The notes under the pieces are model-generated. The model did not search any database and had not been told where the DNA came from. It worked only from the letters and a program-made list of their open reading frames with translations. The translations under genes were made by a program, and so were the position numbers. From JBBROS01 sp964246015 (lineage in GTDB: Bacteria > Pseudomonadota > Alphaproteobacteria > Acetobacterales > Acetobacteraceae), in NCBI GenBank assembly GCA_964246015.1, contig CAXTPG010000003.1:38327-102326 (forward strand): a DNA stretch of 64,000 bases. The letters run 5' to 3'. Shown piece after piece: positions 25,113 to 33,429 of the stretch. The first letter of the stretch is position 1. The number at the start of each line of letters is the position of its first letter.

Positions 25113-26219
25113 ATGGAACGTCGTGGCCTGTTGACCGCTGCCGCGGGGGGCGCCGCGCTCGCCGCTACCCTGCCCATGCCCGCCATCGCGCAGAGCATGC
25201 CGGAGGTCCGCTGGCGGATGCCGTCCAGCTTCCCGAAGAGCCTCAGCACGCTGTATGGCGGCTGCGAATACATCTGCAACCGCGTTGCCGCCATGACGGA
25301 CAACAAGTTCCAGATCCGCCCGTTTGCCCCCGGCGAGATCGTGCCGGCGTTGCAGGTGCTGGACGCGGTGCAGGCCGGCACCGTCGAGGTCGGGCACACC
25401 GCCAGCTACTACTACGTGGGCAAGGATCCGACGTTCGCCTTCGGGTCCACCGTGCCGTTCGGCTTCAACACCCGCCAGCAGCAGGCCTGGATGCTCCACG
25501 GCGGCGGGCTGGACCTGATGAACGAGCTGCTGAAGCCCTACAACACGCTCTCGGTCATCGCAGGCAACACGGGCGCGCAGATGGGCGGGTGGTTCCGCAA
25601 GGAGATGAAGACCGTCGACGACTACAAGGGCCTGAAGTTCCGCATTGCCGGGCTGGCGGGTCAGGTGATCCAGAAGCTGGGCGGCGTGCCGCAGCAGATC
25701 GGCGGCGGCGACATCTATCCGGCGCTGGAGAAGGGCACGATCGACGCGGCCGAATGGGTCGGCCCCTACGACGACGAGAAGCTCGGTTTCCACAAGGTCG
25801 CGAAGTTCTACTACTACCCCGGCTGGTGGGAGGGGAATGCGATGCTGTGGTCCTACGTCAACCTGCAGAAATGGGCGGAGCTGCCCGAGGCCTACAAGGC
25901 CGTCTTCCTGGCCGCCAACGCCGAGGCCAACACCTGGATGCAGGCCAAGTACGACGCCGAGAACCCGGCCGCCCTCCGCCGCCTGGTCGCCGAGGGCACG
26001 CAGCTCCGTCCCTTCTCGCGCGAGATGATGCAGGCCGCCTACAAGGCCTCGTTCGAGGTCTATGACGAGATCGCGGCGACCAATCCGCGCTTCGCCAAGG
26101 TCTACGAAAGCTGGAAGACCTTCCGGGAGCAGGAATACCTCTGGTTCCGGGTGGCCGAGAACACGTTCGAGAACTTCGTCTACTCGCAGCAGGCGCAGCA
26201 GACCGCCCCCCGGCGGTAA
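25113..26219 (+). CDS. TRAP transporter DctP-family binding protein (TakP-like)
   Basis: This is a 368-residue exported binding protein that starts MERRGLLTAAAGGAALAAT and ends its signal at AIAQS. The mature part has VRWRMPSSFPKSLSTLYGG, GHTASYYYVGKDP, KGLKFRIAGLAGQVIQKLGG and GTIDAAEWVGPYDD, the pattern of TakP/SmoM-type TRAP receptors for 2-oxo acids or similar carboxylates (the conserved Arg is in FRIAG). The family ligand is usually pyruvate-like. No DctQ or DctM gene is adjacent, so it is an orphan receptor in this window. A hairpin repeat follows. Confidence 0.88.
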   Translation: MERRGLLTAAAGGAALAATLPMPAIAQSMPEVRWRMPSSFPKSLSTLYGGCEYICNRVAAMTDNKFQIRPFAPGEIVPALQVLDAVQAGTVEVGHTASYYYVGKDPTFAFGSTVPFGFNTRQQQAWMLHGGGLDLMNELLKPYNTLSVIAGNTGAQMGGWFRKEMKTVDDYKGLKFRIAGLAGQVIQKLGGVPQQIGGGDIYPALEKGTIDAAEWVGPYDDEKLGFHKVAKFYYYPGWWEGNAMLWSYVNLQKWAELPEAYKAVFLAANAEANTWMQAKYDAENPAALRRLVAEGTQLRPFSREMMQAAYKASFEVYDEIAATNPRFAKVYESWKTFREQEYLWFRVAENTFENFVYSQQAQQTAPRR

Positions 26220-26231
26220 CGGTGATCGTGG

Positions 26232-26255
26232 GGTGGGTTGCACTTGCAACCCACC
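26232..26255. repeat. GGTGGGTTGCA hairpin, repeat family copy B
   Basis: GGTGGGTTGCA (26232-26242), a two-base loop CT and TGCAACCCACC (26245-26255) form a perfect 11-bp stem. It lies between the convergent ends of the TRAP receptor and rmuC and can terminate both. It belongs to the same GGTG.../...CACC arm family as copies A, C and D. Confidence 0.65.
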
Positions 26256-26270
26256 AGCGTCCACGCGCCC

Positions 26271-27494
26271 CTACTCGGGGTCGTCGTCCAGCACCGCCTC
26301 CAGCTGCAGCGCGTCCGCCGCCTCGTCGGCCGCCAGCGACTCGACACCCCGTAGCGTCCGGTCCATGGCGCGAGTGCGCCGGCGCGCGTCGACGATCGTG
26401 TTGCTGACGCTGCCGGCCTGTTTCTCCAGCCGGGCGAGCACGGCGTCCATCTTGGTGAACTCGGTCCGCACGGCGCCCATCAGGCGATGGATCTCGTCGG
26501 CCCGCTGCTCGATCGACAGCGACAGCGCGCCCAGCTGCACGGTGCGGAGCAGCGCGGGCAGCAGGGTCGGGCCCATCAGCAGCACACGGTGCTCGCGGTT
26601 CAGCGCCTCGATCAGGCCGGGCATGCGCGCCGCCTCGACATAGAGCCCGTCGGTGGGCAGGTACATGATCGCGAAATCGACCGTGACCGGCGGCACGATG
26701 TACTTGGCGCCGATCGTCTTCGCCTCCAGCCGCAGCCGCGCCTCCAGGCGGCGCCGGGCTGCCCGCTCCGCCTCGACGTCGCCTGCCTCGGCCGCCAGCA
26801 GCAGCCTGTCATAGTCCTCGGCCGGGAACTTCGCATCCACGGCCAGCAGCGGGCGGGGATGATCGCGTGAGGGCATCAGCAGCACGAACTCGACGACCTC
26901 GTCGCTGTCCGCGCGCAGCTTGCGGTTCGCCTCCCACGCGCCGTGCGGCAGCACGTCCTCCAGCAGGGCGCGCAGGTGCATCTCGCCCCAGCCGCCGCGG
27001 GTCTTCACGTTGGTGAAGATGCGCTTCAGGTCGCCGATCTGCGTCGTCATCGCCTGCACGTCGGTCATGGCCTTCTGCACGGCGGCGAACTGGTCGATGA
27101 CGCGGGCGAAGCTGCCCTGCATCTGCTTCTCGATCACCTCGGTCAGCCGCTCGTTCACGCTGCGCTGGATATCGGCCAGGCGCAGCGCCGCCTGGTCGCT
27201 CATTTCCCGCAGCTTGCTCTCCATCAGCACGCGCTGCTCGCCTTGCTCCTTGGCCAGTTGGGTGGCGAGGCCGCCCAGCATGGCGTGGGCTTCCAGCCTC
27301 GACTGCTCGGCACGGGTCGCGAGCGCGCGCTCGGTCGCGGCGAGGCTTGCGCGGATCGCGTCCGCTTCGGTGCGGTGCGCCTGTTCCAGCGCGCGGAGGC
27401 CTGGCGCACCCGGCTGACGCAGCAGCAGCACGAGGTTCAGGATCGCGAGCACGACGAGGACGGCGATGCCCCCCGCCAGCAGCTCGGGCGTCAT
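26271..27494 (-). CDS. rmuC: DNA recombination protein RmuC
   Basis: This is a 407-residue protein with one N-terminal membrane helix (AGGIAVLVVLAILNLVLLLR) and a long alpha-helical coiled coil (about 35-150). The RmuC nuclease-like domain follows with VKTRGGWGEMHLRALLEDVLP, LLAVDAKFPAEDYD and DFAIMYLPTDGLYVEA. RmuC limits DNA inversions and rearrangements in other bacteria. It overlaps the end of lptF by four bases (ATGA), so its translation is coupled to that gene. Confidence 0.93.
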   Translation of the reverse strand: MTPELLAGGIAVLVVLAILNLVLLLRQPGAPGLRALEQAHRTEADAIRASLAATERALATRAEQSRLEAHAMLGGLATQLAKEQGEQRVLMESKLREMSDQAALRLADIQRSVNERLTEVIEKQMQGSFARVIDQFAAVQKAMTDVQAMTTQIGDLKRIFTNVKTRGGWGEMHLRALLEDVLPHGAWEANRKLRADSDEVVEFVLLMPSRDHPRPLLAVDAKFPAEDYDRLLLAAEAGDVEAERAARRRLEARLRLEAKTIGAKYIVPPVTVDFAIMYLPTDGLYVEAARMPGLIEALNREHRVLLMGPTLLPALLRTVQLGALSLSIEQRADEIHRLMGAVRTEFTKMDAVLARLEKQAGSVSNTIVDARRRTRAMDRTLRGVESLAADEAADALQLEAVLDDDPE

Positions 27495-28627
27495 GCAGCC
27501 CGGCGCCGCAACCGCTTCTTCAGCCGCCGCGGCATCGGCGGGGGGGCGAACAGCAGCCAGCCGCAGACCAGGCCCGGGGCGATCGCGTGCGCCCAGATCA
27601 GCGGGATCAGCACGGGTTGGCGAGCGGCGAGGTTGGCGATCGCCAGGCCCAGCGCCAGCAAGGCGACCACGGACAGGACCGCCGTCAACGGCCGCAGCAC
27701 GTTCCCATGGCGCCGGAACGCCCCCGTCAGCACGGACAGCAGCGCCACCATGGCGAAGCTCGCGGCCGTCAGTGGCGCCGACACCCGGCGATGCGCCTCG
27801 ACCAGCAGCTTGCCGACATCGCGCGGGTTCAACGCCGATGCCGGGTCCATCAGCTCCGGCAGCGACATCTCGGCGCTGTCGCGATACCGCGTCTCCCCGT
27901 TCTTGCTGCTGCTGGCCAGGTCGATCGAGTTCTCGGCGAAGGTCAGTACGTTCAGCCGGCCGTTGGTTCGGTCGATCTCCTGCCGGCTGCCGTTCAGCAG
28001 CAGCACGCGCGGGCCGGTGGCCCCAACGATCAGCCGCCCGCTCTCGGCCAGGATCGTCGCCCGGCTGTTCCGCTGCCGCGCGTCCTCGACCAGGATGCCG
28101 CGCAGCGTGCCGTCGCGGTCGCGGCTGCGGATATAGACGGTCAGGTCGTCGCTGACGGGCGTGAACACACCCTCCTGCAGCAGGAAGGCGGCCAGCCGGT
28201 TGCGGATCTCGAACTGGTATTCGCGGAACCTGGTGTAGCTGGTGGGCACGACCCAGACGTTGAGGGTGTAGCAGACCAGCACGACCAGCGCGGCCAGGGT
28301 CAAGGCCGGCCGCGCCAAGGCCCCCGGCGACAACCCGGCGGCCCGCATCACCGTCAGCTCCCGGTCCCCTGCCAGCCGCTGATAGACGAACTGCACGACG
28401 ACGAAGGTGGTGATCGGCAGGATGACCGCGACGAAGTTGGGAACCAGCAGCCCCGTCAATTCCAGGAACACGCCCAAGGAGAGGCCCCGGTTGACCACCA
28501 GCTCGACGAACCGAAGCGATTGGGTGAGCCAGATCAGCGCCACCAGCCCGCCCGTCACGGCGACGAGGGCCAGGGCAAGCTGGCGGAAGATGTAGCGGTC
28601 GATCTGCGAAGGGCGGGGCAGGCGCAT
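27491..28627 (-). CDS. lptF: LPS export permease LptF
   Basis: This is a 378-residue LptF/LptG-family (YjgP/YjgQ) permease. The first helices and coupling region read IDRYIFRQLALALV, LVPNFVAVILPITTFVVV and RLAGDRELTVMRAAGLSP. A periplasmic beta-jellyroll lies in the middle (about 110-260) and the C-terminal helices have RRVSAPLTAASFAMVAL. It helps extract LPS from the inner membrane with LptB, LptG and LptC. lptG normally follows lptF, but here rmuC does, so the partner permease must be elsewhere. Confidence 0.87.
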   Translation of the reverse strand: MRLPRPSQIDRYIFRQLALALVAVTGGLVALIWLTQSLRFVELVVNRGLSLGVFLELTGLLVPNFVAVILPITTFVVVQFVYQRLAGDRELTVMRAAGLSPGALARPALTLAALVVLVCYTLNVWVVPTSYTRFREYQFEIRNRLAAFLLQEGVFTPVSDDLTVYIRSRDRDGTLRGILVEDARQRNSRATILAESGRLIVGATGPRVLLLNGSRQEIDRTNGRLNVLTFAENSIDLASSSKNGETRYRDSAEMSLPELMDPASALNPRDVGKLLVEAHRRVSAPLTAASFAMVALLSVLTGAFRRHGNVLRPLTAVLSVVALLALGLAIANLAARQPVLIPLIWAHAIAPGLVCGWLLFAPPPMPRRLKKRLRRRAA

Positions 28628-28674
28628 GGCACGGGTTTACCCCGCGCCGCGCGCCCGCCCAACCCCCGCCGGAG

Positions 28675-29601
28675 TCAGCGTGACTTCTTGTAGAGCTTCG
28701 TCGCGATCTCGAACATTTCCTCGGGCGCGTAGTCGGGCGTGAATGCCGAGGGCACGCCGGTCAATTGATGGATCTTGCCGCCGTCCGGATGCCCGTCGAC
28801 GACCTCCAGCTCACCCGGCGGGTCGCCCGGCAGCGCCATCTCGCCGTTGCCCCAGATGCCCGACATCTCTTTGTAGTCGTCAGGGCTGAACCGGTACAAG
28901 CGGCGGTGCGAGCCTTCGGCCAGGTACTTCTGGCACTCGGGGATCTTGTCCAGCGGGATGTTCGGCGTGGGCAGCATCTTCTCGATCTCGACGCCCGTGA
29001 TCTGCTTCAGCGCCAGCGCGTAGGCGTGCGCGTGAACGGACCCGCGGACCAGCAGGTAGCCGCAGACCTCACGGCCCGTGGGGTCCTTCAGCGTCTCGTA
29101 GACCCGCAGTTTGTGCAGGCGCGCGCCGCATTCCAGGTGGAAGTTGTGCAGCAGATCGACGACGACGTTGCCTGTCGTGGTCACCATGTCCGCGTTCCAG
29201 GACATCGCGTTGCTGTTGATGGGCAGCGCGCCGCCGGCATTCGCGAAGAAGCCGCCGGCCAGGCGGATGTCCTGCATGGCATGCCACGGCGCCTTGCTGA
29301 TGTCGCCGCCGTCGCCCTCATCCCCGCCGGGCTTGTCGGGGCCGTTGTTCAGCATCGCGACGCCGTTGCTGACCAGCTCGACGTGGCCCAGCTCTTCCGC
29401 GGTGATGCTGGCGACCAGGCTGTAGAAGGGGCGAAGCTTGTCCTTGCTCCGGAAATTGAAGCTCTGGAACATGTAGTTGCCCAGGGTCGACATCTCCCCG
29501 TACTTTCCGCCCAGCAGCTCCTGCAGGGCTGCCGCCGCATTCGGGTCGGCCTTCTTGGGCGGCGGCAACTCGGTTTGCAGCTTGTCGATCCGCATGAACA
29601 T
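28675..29601 (-). CDS. manganese catalase
   Basis: This is a 308-residue di-manganese catalase that destroys hydrogen peroxide without heme. Metal ligands of the ferritin-like four-helix core are visible: Glu in KYGEMSTLG (E36), Glu and His in AEELGHVEL (E70, H73), then HLECGARLHK and SVHAHAYA further on. A C-terminal tail with SGIWGNGEMALPGD is typical. GGAG lies a few bases before the ATG. It is divergent from the amino acid-binding protein, with about 100 bases between them for promoters. Confidence 0.92.
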   Translation of the reverse strand: MFMRIDKLQTELPPPKKADPNAAAALQELLGGKYGEMSTLGNYMFQSFNFRSKDKLRPFYSLVASITAEELGHVELVSNGVAMLNNGPDKPGGDEGDGGDISKAPWHAMQDIRLAGGFFANAGGALPINSNAMSWNADMVTTTGNVVVDLLHNFHLECGARLHKLRVYETLKDPTGREVCGYLLVRGSVHAHAYALALKQITGVEIEKMLPTPNIPLDKIPECQKYLAEGSHRRLYRFSPDDYKEMSGIWGNGEMALPGDPPGELEVVDGHPDGGKIHQLTGVPSAFTPDYAPEEMFEIATKLYKKSR

Positions 29602-29700
29602 AATGGTCGCTCCGTAGTATCTCCGCCAGGCGAACGGGCCGCACCGCCCCGGGTTCCGGATTGGATCGCTACTGGACGTTCACGTCTGCTGGGGGCCTCG

Positions 29701-30711
29701 ATGCGCCGTTTTGTCCTGATGCTCGCCTTCATGGCCTGTGCCGCCACGGGCCAGGCCGGCACGCTGGAGCAGGTGCGGGCCCGCGGGACCGTGCTTTGCG
29801 GGGTGGGCGAGAGTTTCCCGGGGTTCTTCGCGCCGGATCGGACGGGCGTGTACCGGGGGTTCGACACGGATTTCTGCCGGGCCATCGCGGCGGCGGTGCT
29901 GGGGGATGCGGAGAAGGTGCAGTTCCGCGTCGCCACTCCCGTCGCGCGCTTCATCCAGCTTCAGTCCGGCGAGGTCGACCTGCTCTCCCGCTCCGTCACC
30001 TGGACGCTGACGCGGGACGCCGCCCAGGCGCTCGATTTCCCGGGCGTCACCTTCTTCGACGGCCAGGGATTCCTGGTCCGCCGGGCCGCGGGGCTGACCG
30101 GCGCCGCGCAGTTGTCGGGCGCCACCATCTGCACGCAGGCCGGCACGACGACCGAGCGCAACCTCAGCGAATGGTTCACCGCCCGCGCCCTGCCGATGAA
30201 GGCCCTGGTGTTCGAGACGGCCGACCAGGCCATCGCCGCCTATGAGGCGCAGCGGTGTGACGCCTACACGACCGACCGCTCCACCCTCGCGGCCCGCGTC
30301 ACCCGCCTCCAGGACCCGGCGGCCCACATGCTGCTGCCCGACACCATCACCATGGCCGCCAACGGCCCGGTGGTGCGGCGGGACGACCCGCAATGGTCCG
30401 CGATCGTGCGCTGGACCCTGTTCGCACTGATCGCCGCCGAGGCACGCGGCGTCACCAGCGCGAACGCCGACGAGATGGCGCGCACCGCGACGGAACCGGA
30501 AGTGCGCCGCCTGCTGGGCACGGCCGGCGCGCTGAACAAGGCGCTGGGCCTGGAACCCGGCTGGGCCGCCGCCGCGATCAAGGCGGTCGGCAACTACGGC
30601 GAGGCCTATGCCCGCAACCTGGGCGGCAGCCTGGGCGTGGTCATCCCGCGCGACGGCGCCAACCGCCTCGCCCGGGACGGTGGCCTGCTGTTCTACCCGT
30701 CCTTCGAGTAG
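29701..30711 (+). CDS. AapJ-like general amino acid ABC binding protein
   Basis: This is a 336-residue secreted binding protein with signal MRRFVLMLAFMACAATGQAG and the SBP_bac_3 fold. Family features are GTLEQVRARGTVLCGVG, GFDTDFCRAIAAAVLG, RSVTWTLTRDAA (the AapJ/BztA hallmark), and CDAYTTDRSTLAA. These proteins deliver L-amino acids to AapQMP, but those genes are not adjacent. The ATG at 29701 fits the signal peptide exactly; the longer open frame upstream lies antisense to the catalase. Confidence 0.87.
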   Translation: MRRFVLMLAFMACAATGQAGTLEQVRARGTVLCGVGESFPGFFAPDRTGVYRGFDTDFCRAIAAAVLGDAEKVQFRVATPVARFIQLQSGEVDLLSRSVTWTLTRDAAQALDFPGVTFFDGQGFLVRRAAGLTGAAQLSGATICTQAGTTTERNLSEWFTARALPMKALVFETADQAIAAYEAQRCDAYTTDRSTLAARVTRLQDPAAHMLLPDTITMAANGPVVRRDDPQWSAIVRWTLFALIAAEARGVTSANADEMARTATEPEVRRLLGTAGALNKALGLEPGWAAAAIKAVGNYGEAYARNLGGSLGVVIPRDGANRLARDGGLLFYPSFE

Positions 30712-30715
30712 CGGA

Positions 30716-30868
30716 TCAGGCCAGGAAGACCAGCATCCCGATCAGCAGCACCGCGACGCCGATCACGGCGCCCTTGGTGAACCCGGTGAAGCGGTTCCAG
30801 AACATCGCGCGGTCGGCGAGGAACGCATCCTCGATGCTGGGGCCGTTGTTTTGTGGAGTCAGGGCCAT
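30716..30868 (-). CDS. aa3-type cytochrome c oxidase subunit IV-like small membrane protein
   Basis: This is a 50-residue protein with a short polar N terminus (MALTPQNNGPSIEDAFLADR), then FWNRFTGFTKGAVIGVAVLL and one C-terminal transmembrane helix. Size and layout match the small bacterial subunit IV of aa3 oxidases in alphaproteobacteria. GAGG lies five bases upstream of the ATG at 30868. Other oxidase subunits are not here, which is common for this subunit. It converges with the AapJ-like gene. Confidence 0.7.
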   Translation of the reverse strand: MALTPQNNGPSIEDAFLADRAMFWNRFTGFTKGAVIGVAVLLIGMLVFLA

Positions 30869-30948
30869 GTGTGCCTCGAAAAGCCAGTGATACCGTCCTT
30901 GTAGGGCATCACGCCCGGAAAAGGGAACCACCGGCGCGCCGGCGACGA

Positions 30949-32067
30949 TCAGGCGGCGTTGCTGCGGTTCACCAGCCCGGCGACGTGCTTGCCGATCGCC
31001 AGGGACGACGTGAGGCCGGGGCTTTCGATGCCGAAGAGGTTGACGAGGCCGCCGATGCCGTGGTCGGCGGGGCCGGAGACGACGAAGTCGGCGGCCGGGT
31101 CGGTCGGGCCGCTGATCTTGGGCCGGATGCCGGCGTAGCCCGGCGACAGGGCGCCGTCCGGCAGGTCCGGCCAGTAGCGGCGGATGGCGGCGTAGAAGCC
31201 GTCGGCGCGGCGGATGTCGACGTCGTACTCCTCGGTTTCGACCCACTGCGTGTCGGGGCCGAAGCGGGCCTGGCCGCCGAGGTCGAGCGTGAGGTGGACG
31301 CCGAGGCCGGCCTTTTCGGGGACGGGGTAGATCAGCCGGGAAAAGGGCGCGCGGCCGGACAGGGAATAGTAGTTGCCCTTGCACATGTAGGCGCGCGGGA
31401 TCGTGGCGGGGGGGATGCCGGCGATGGAGCGGGCCAGGTCCGGCGCATGCAGGCCCGTGGCGTTGACCAGCACCTCGCATTCCAGGTCCATCGGCTCGTC
31501 GCCGCCGATGTGCAGCAGGACGGAGCCGCGCTGGACCGTGCCGCCCAGAATGGGGGCGTGGAAGACGACGGCGCCGCCCGCGTTCTCGATGTCGCCCTGC
31601 ATGGCGAGCATCAGGGCGTGGCTGTCGACGATGCCGGTGCTGGGGGAGAGGAGGGCGCCGGCGACGCGCAGGGCGGGTTCCATCGCCTGGGCCTCGGCGG
31701 CCGACAGGGTCCGCATGTCGTCGACGCCGTTGGCCTCGGCCTTGGCGCGGATGGTGTCGAGGATGGGGACCTCGGCGTCATCAGCGGCGACGATCAGCTT
31801 GCCCATGCGGCTGTGGGGCACGCCGCGTTCGGCGCAGTAGTCATAGAGCATGTGCTTGCCCTGGACGCAGAAGCGGGCCTTCAGGCTGCCGGCCGGATAG
31901 TAGATGCCGGCATGCACGACCTCGGAATTGCGTGACGAGATGCCGACGCCGATGCCCTCGCCGGCTTCCAGCACCCAGACCTCGCGGCCGGACAGGGCCA
32001 GGGCGCGGGCGGTGGCGAGACCCACGACGCCGGCGCCGACGACAATGCATTCCACTCGTTCGACCAT
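30949..32067 (-). CDS. FAD-dependent oxidoreductase, L-2-hydroxyglutarate oxidase-like
   Basis: This is a 372-residue DAO-family flavoprotein. The N-terminal FAD motif VECIVVGAGVVGLATARALA is followed by GISSRNSEVVHAGIYYPAGS, a hallmark of the LhgO/L2HGDH group, and by PRAYMCKGNYYSL. The C terminus carries GIESPGLTSSLAIGKHVAGLV. It most likely oxidises an L-2-hydroxy acid to the 2-oxo acid with electrons passing to oxygen or the membrane quinone pool. I start at ATG 32067 because the earlier TTG at 32079 adds four residues only. Confidence 0.83.
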   Translation of the reverse strand: MVERVECIVVGAGVVGLATARALALSGREVWVLEAGEGIGVGISSRNSEVVHAGIYYPAGSLKARFCVQGKHMLYDYCAERGVPHSRMGKLIVAADDAEVPILDTIRAKAEANGVDDMRTLSAAEAQAMEPALRVAGALLSPSTGIVDSHALMLAMQGDIENAGGAVVFHAPILGGTVQRGSVLLHIGGDEPMDLECEVLVNATGLHAPDLARSIAGIPPATIPRAYMCKGNYYSLSGRAPFSRLIYPVPEKAGLGVHLTLDLGGQARFGPDTQWVETEEYDVDIRRADGFYAAIRRYWPDLPDGALSPGYAGIRPKISGPTDPAADFVVSGPADHGIGGLVNLFGIESPGLTSSLAIGKHVAGLVNRSNAA

Positions 32068-32151
32068 GGGGATAGACAATCGCCGGCCGGGCGCGGGGTC
32101 AAGCCGTCGTCGTACGGGCAGCCGGCCCGCAGCGTCGGCGGGACGCCGGCG

Positions 32152-33390
32152 CTACGATGGATGGAGGCGGTTCTGGTCCTCGCGATCGCTGCTGACGCCG
32201 ACGGTGCGGATCAGGGCGGGGTGCAGAACGTGGGCGGAGAGCCGGTCGGCACGGGGGATGCCCTGGTGCAGGCGGGTCAGCTCGCGGCGGGCGTGGCTGT
32301 GGGGGGGGATGGCGGCGACGTCGTCCGGCGTCGTGCCGTAGGCGACCATGCGCCAGTCCACGTCGTCGGCCATGCCGTCCCGGGCGACCCAGTCCAGGAG
32401 CTTGCGGGCGCCTTCGCGGCTGACCAGGTAGCCGTCGCCGCCGGTCGCGTTGTCGTCGGGGTGGAAGGCCTGCATCGTCGCGGCGAGGGTCTGGGTCGTG
32501 AAGGCGTCGGCGGCGTCGAAGTCGCGGCGGGGTTCCAGGCGGTCGTTGACGAAGACCAGGTCCCAGCCGGCGGGGAGGTTCAGGCCGCCCAGGCGACGCG
32601 GCAGGTCCAGGAGGGGGATCACGTCGTCCTCGACGATCAGCGCGGCCTCGTCGCCGCTGGCCAGGAGGGCTTCCCAGGCGGCGGCGTGGCTGAGGAAGCA
32701 GCCGAGCGTGCCGCGGGGGGCGGCCGGGTCCCCGGCGAGGCGGCGGACGGCGGCGGCGGGAAGGCGGCTGCCCTCGACGGCGGGGATGCGGTGGCGGGGG
32801 GGGGCGGAGGTCGCGAACTGGCGGTCCAGCTCGGTCATGCGTTCGGTGTTGCGGTCCATGTTGACGACGTAGATGGCGTAGCCGGGGCCGGTTTCGGGCC
32901 AGGATCGGGCGGCGAGGCGGGCGTAGAGGCGGGCTGCGGCGGCGCGGATGCCGCATTCGAGGTCGGTGGGGTCGAGGCGCATGGCGGCGGTGAAGGCCCG
33001 CTCGGCTTCGGGCCAGTCGCGGCGCTGGCGGGCGACGTCGCCGAGGATGGCCTCGAGGCGGGAGTTGTCGGGCCAGCGGGCCTGGAGCGCACGGGCGCGG
33101 GCGTCGATGGCAGCCAGGTCGCTGCCATGGAAGGCATAAAGGGCGGCGTAGTGGGCGAGCCACTCGGCATCCGGCAGCCCCCGCGCGGCCCGGCGGAAGC
33201 GGGCGTCGCTGTCCGGATAGTGCAGGCCGGTGCGCAGGTCGTGCTTCAGCTCGAGCGCGAGCGCCCAGTCGTCCGGGGCGGCGTCCAGCAGCGCGCGCCA
33301 GGCGGCGACGGCACGGTTGGCATCGCCGGCGGCGCGGGCGGACAGGGCTTCGGCGCGAAGACTGGCGAGGGTGGACATAGGCGTCGGCAT
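32152..33390 (-). CDS. TPR-glycosyltransferase family 25 protein
   Basis: This is a 412-residue protein with two parts. Residues 1-165 are TPR-like helices (ARAAGDANRAVAAWRALLDAA; RRDWPEAERAFTAAMRLDPT). From about 185 the GT25 domain runs: YAIYVVNMDRNTERM, LGCFLSHAAAWEALLAS, ALIVEDDVIPL (the DxD-like metal motif) and GGDGYLVSREGARKLLDW. GT25 enzymes add sugars to LPS or glycoproteins. The start could be ATG 33390 or 33378; neither has a good ribosome site. It is divergent from the dehydrogenase at 33430. Confidence 0.78.
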   Translation of the reverse strand: MPTPMSTLASLRAEALSARAAGDANRAVAAWRALLDAAPDDWALALELKHDLRTGLHYPDSDARFRRAARGLPDAEWLAHYAALYAFHGSDLAAIDARARALQARWPDNSRLEAILGDVARQRRDWPEAERAFTAAMRLDPTDLECGIRAAAARLYARLAARSWPETGPGYAIYVVNMDRNTERMTELDRQFATSAPPRHRIPAVEGSRLPAAAVRRLAGDPAAPRGTLGCFLSHAAAWEALLASGDEAALIVEDDVIPLLDLPRRLGGLNLPAGWDLVFVNDRLEPRRDFDAADAFTTQTLAATMQAFHPDDNATGGDGYLVSREGARKLLDWVARDGMADDVDWRMVAYGTTPDDVAAIPPHSHARRELTRLHQGIPRADRLSAHVLHPALIRTVGVSSDREDQNRLHPS

Positions 33391-33429
33391 CGCATGGGAT
33401 TGTGGCTGAATTCGAGATCGGAGAGTCGC

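Noticed and set aside
30700..30960. Possible replication origin at the composition switch
   Set aside because: Only one partial TGTGGA-type box is visible, with no DnaA box cluster, AT-rich unwinding region, dnaA, parAB or hemE. The switch is reported but an origin is not called.
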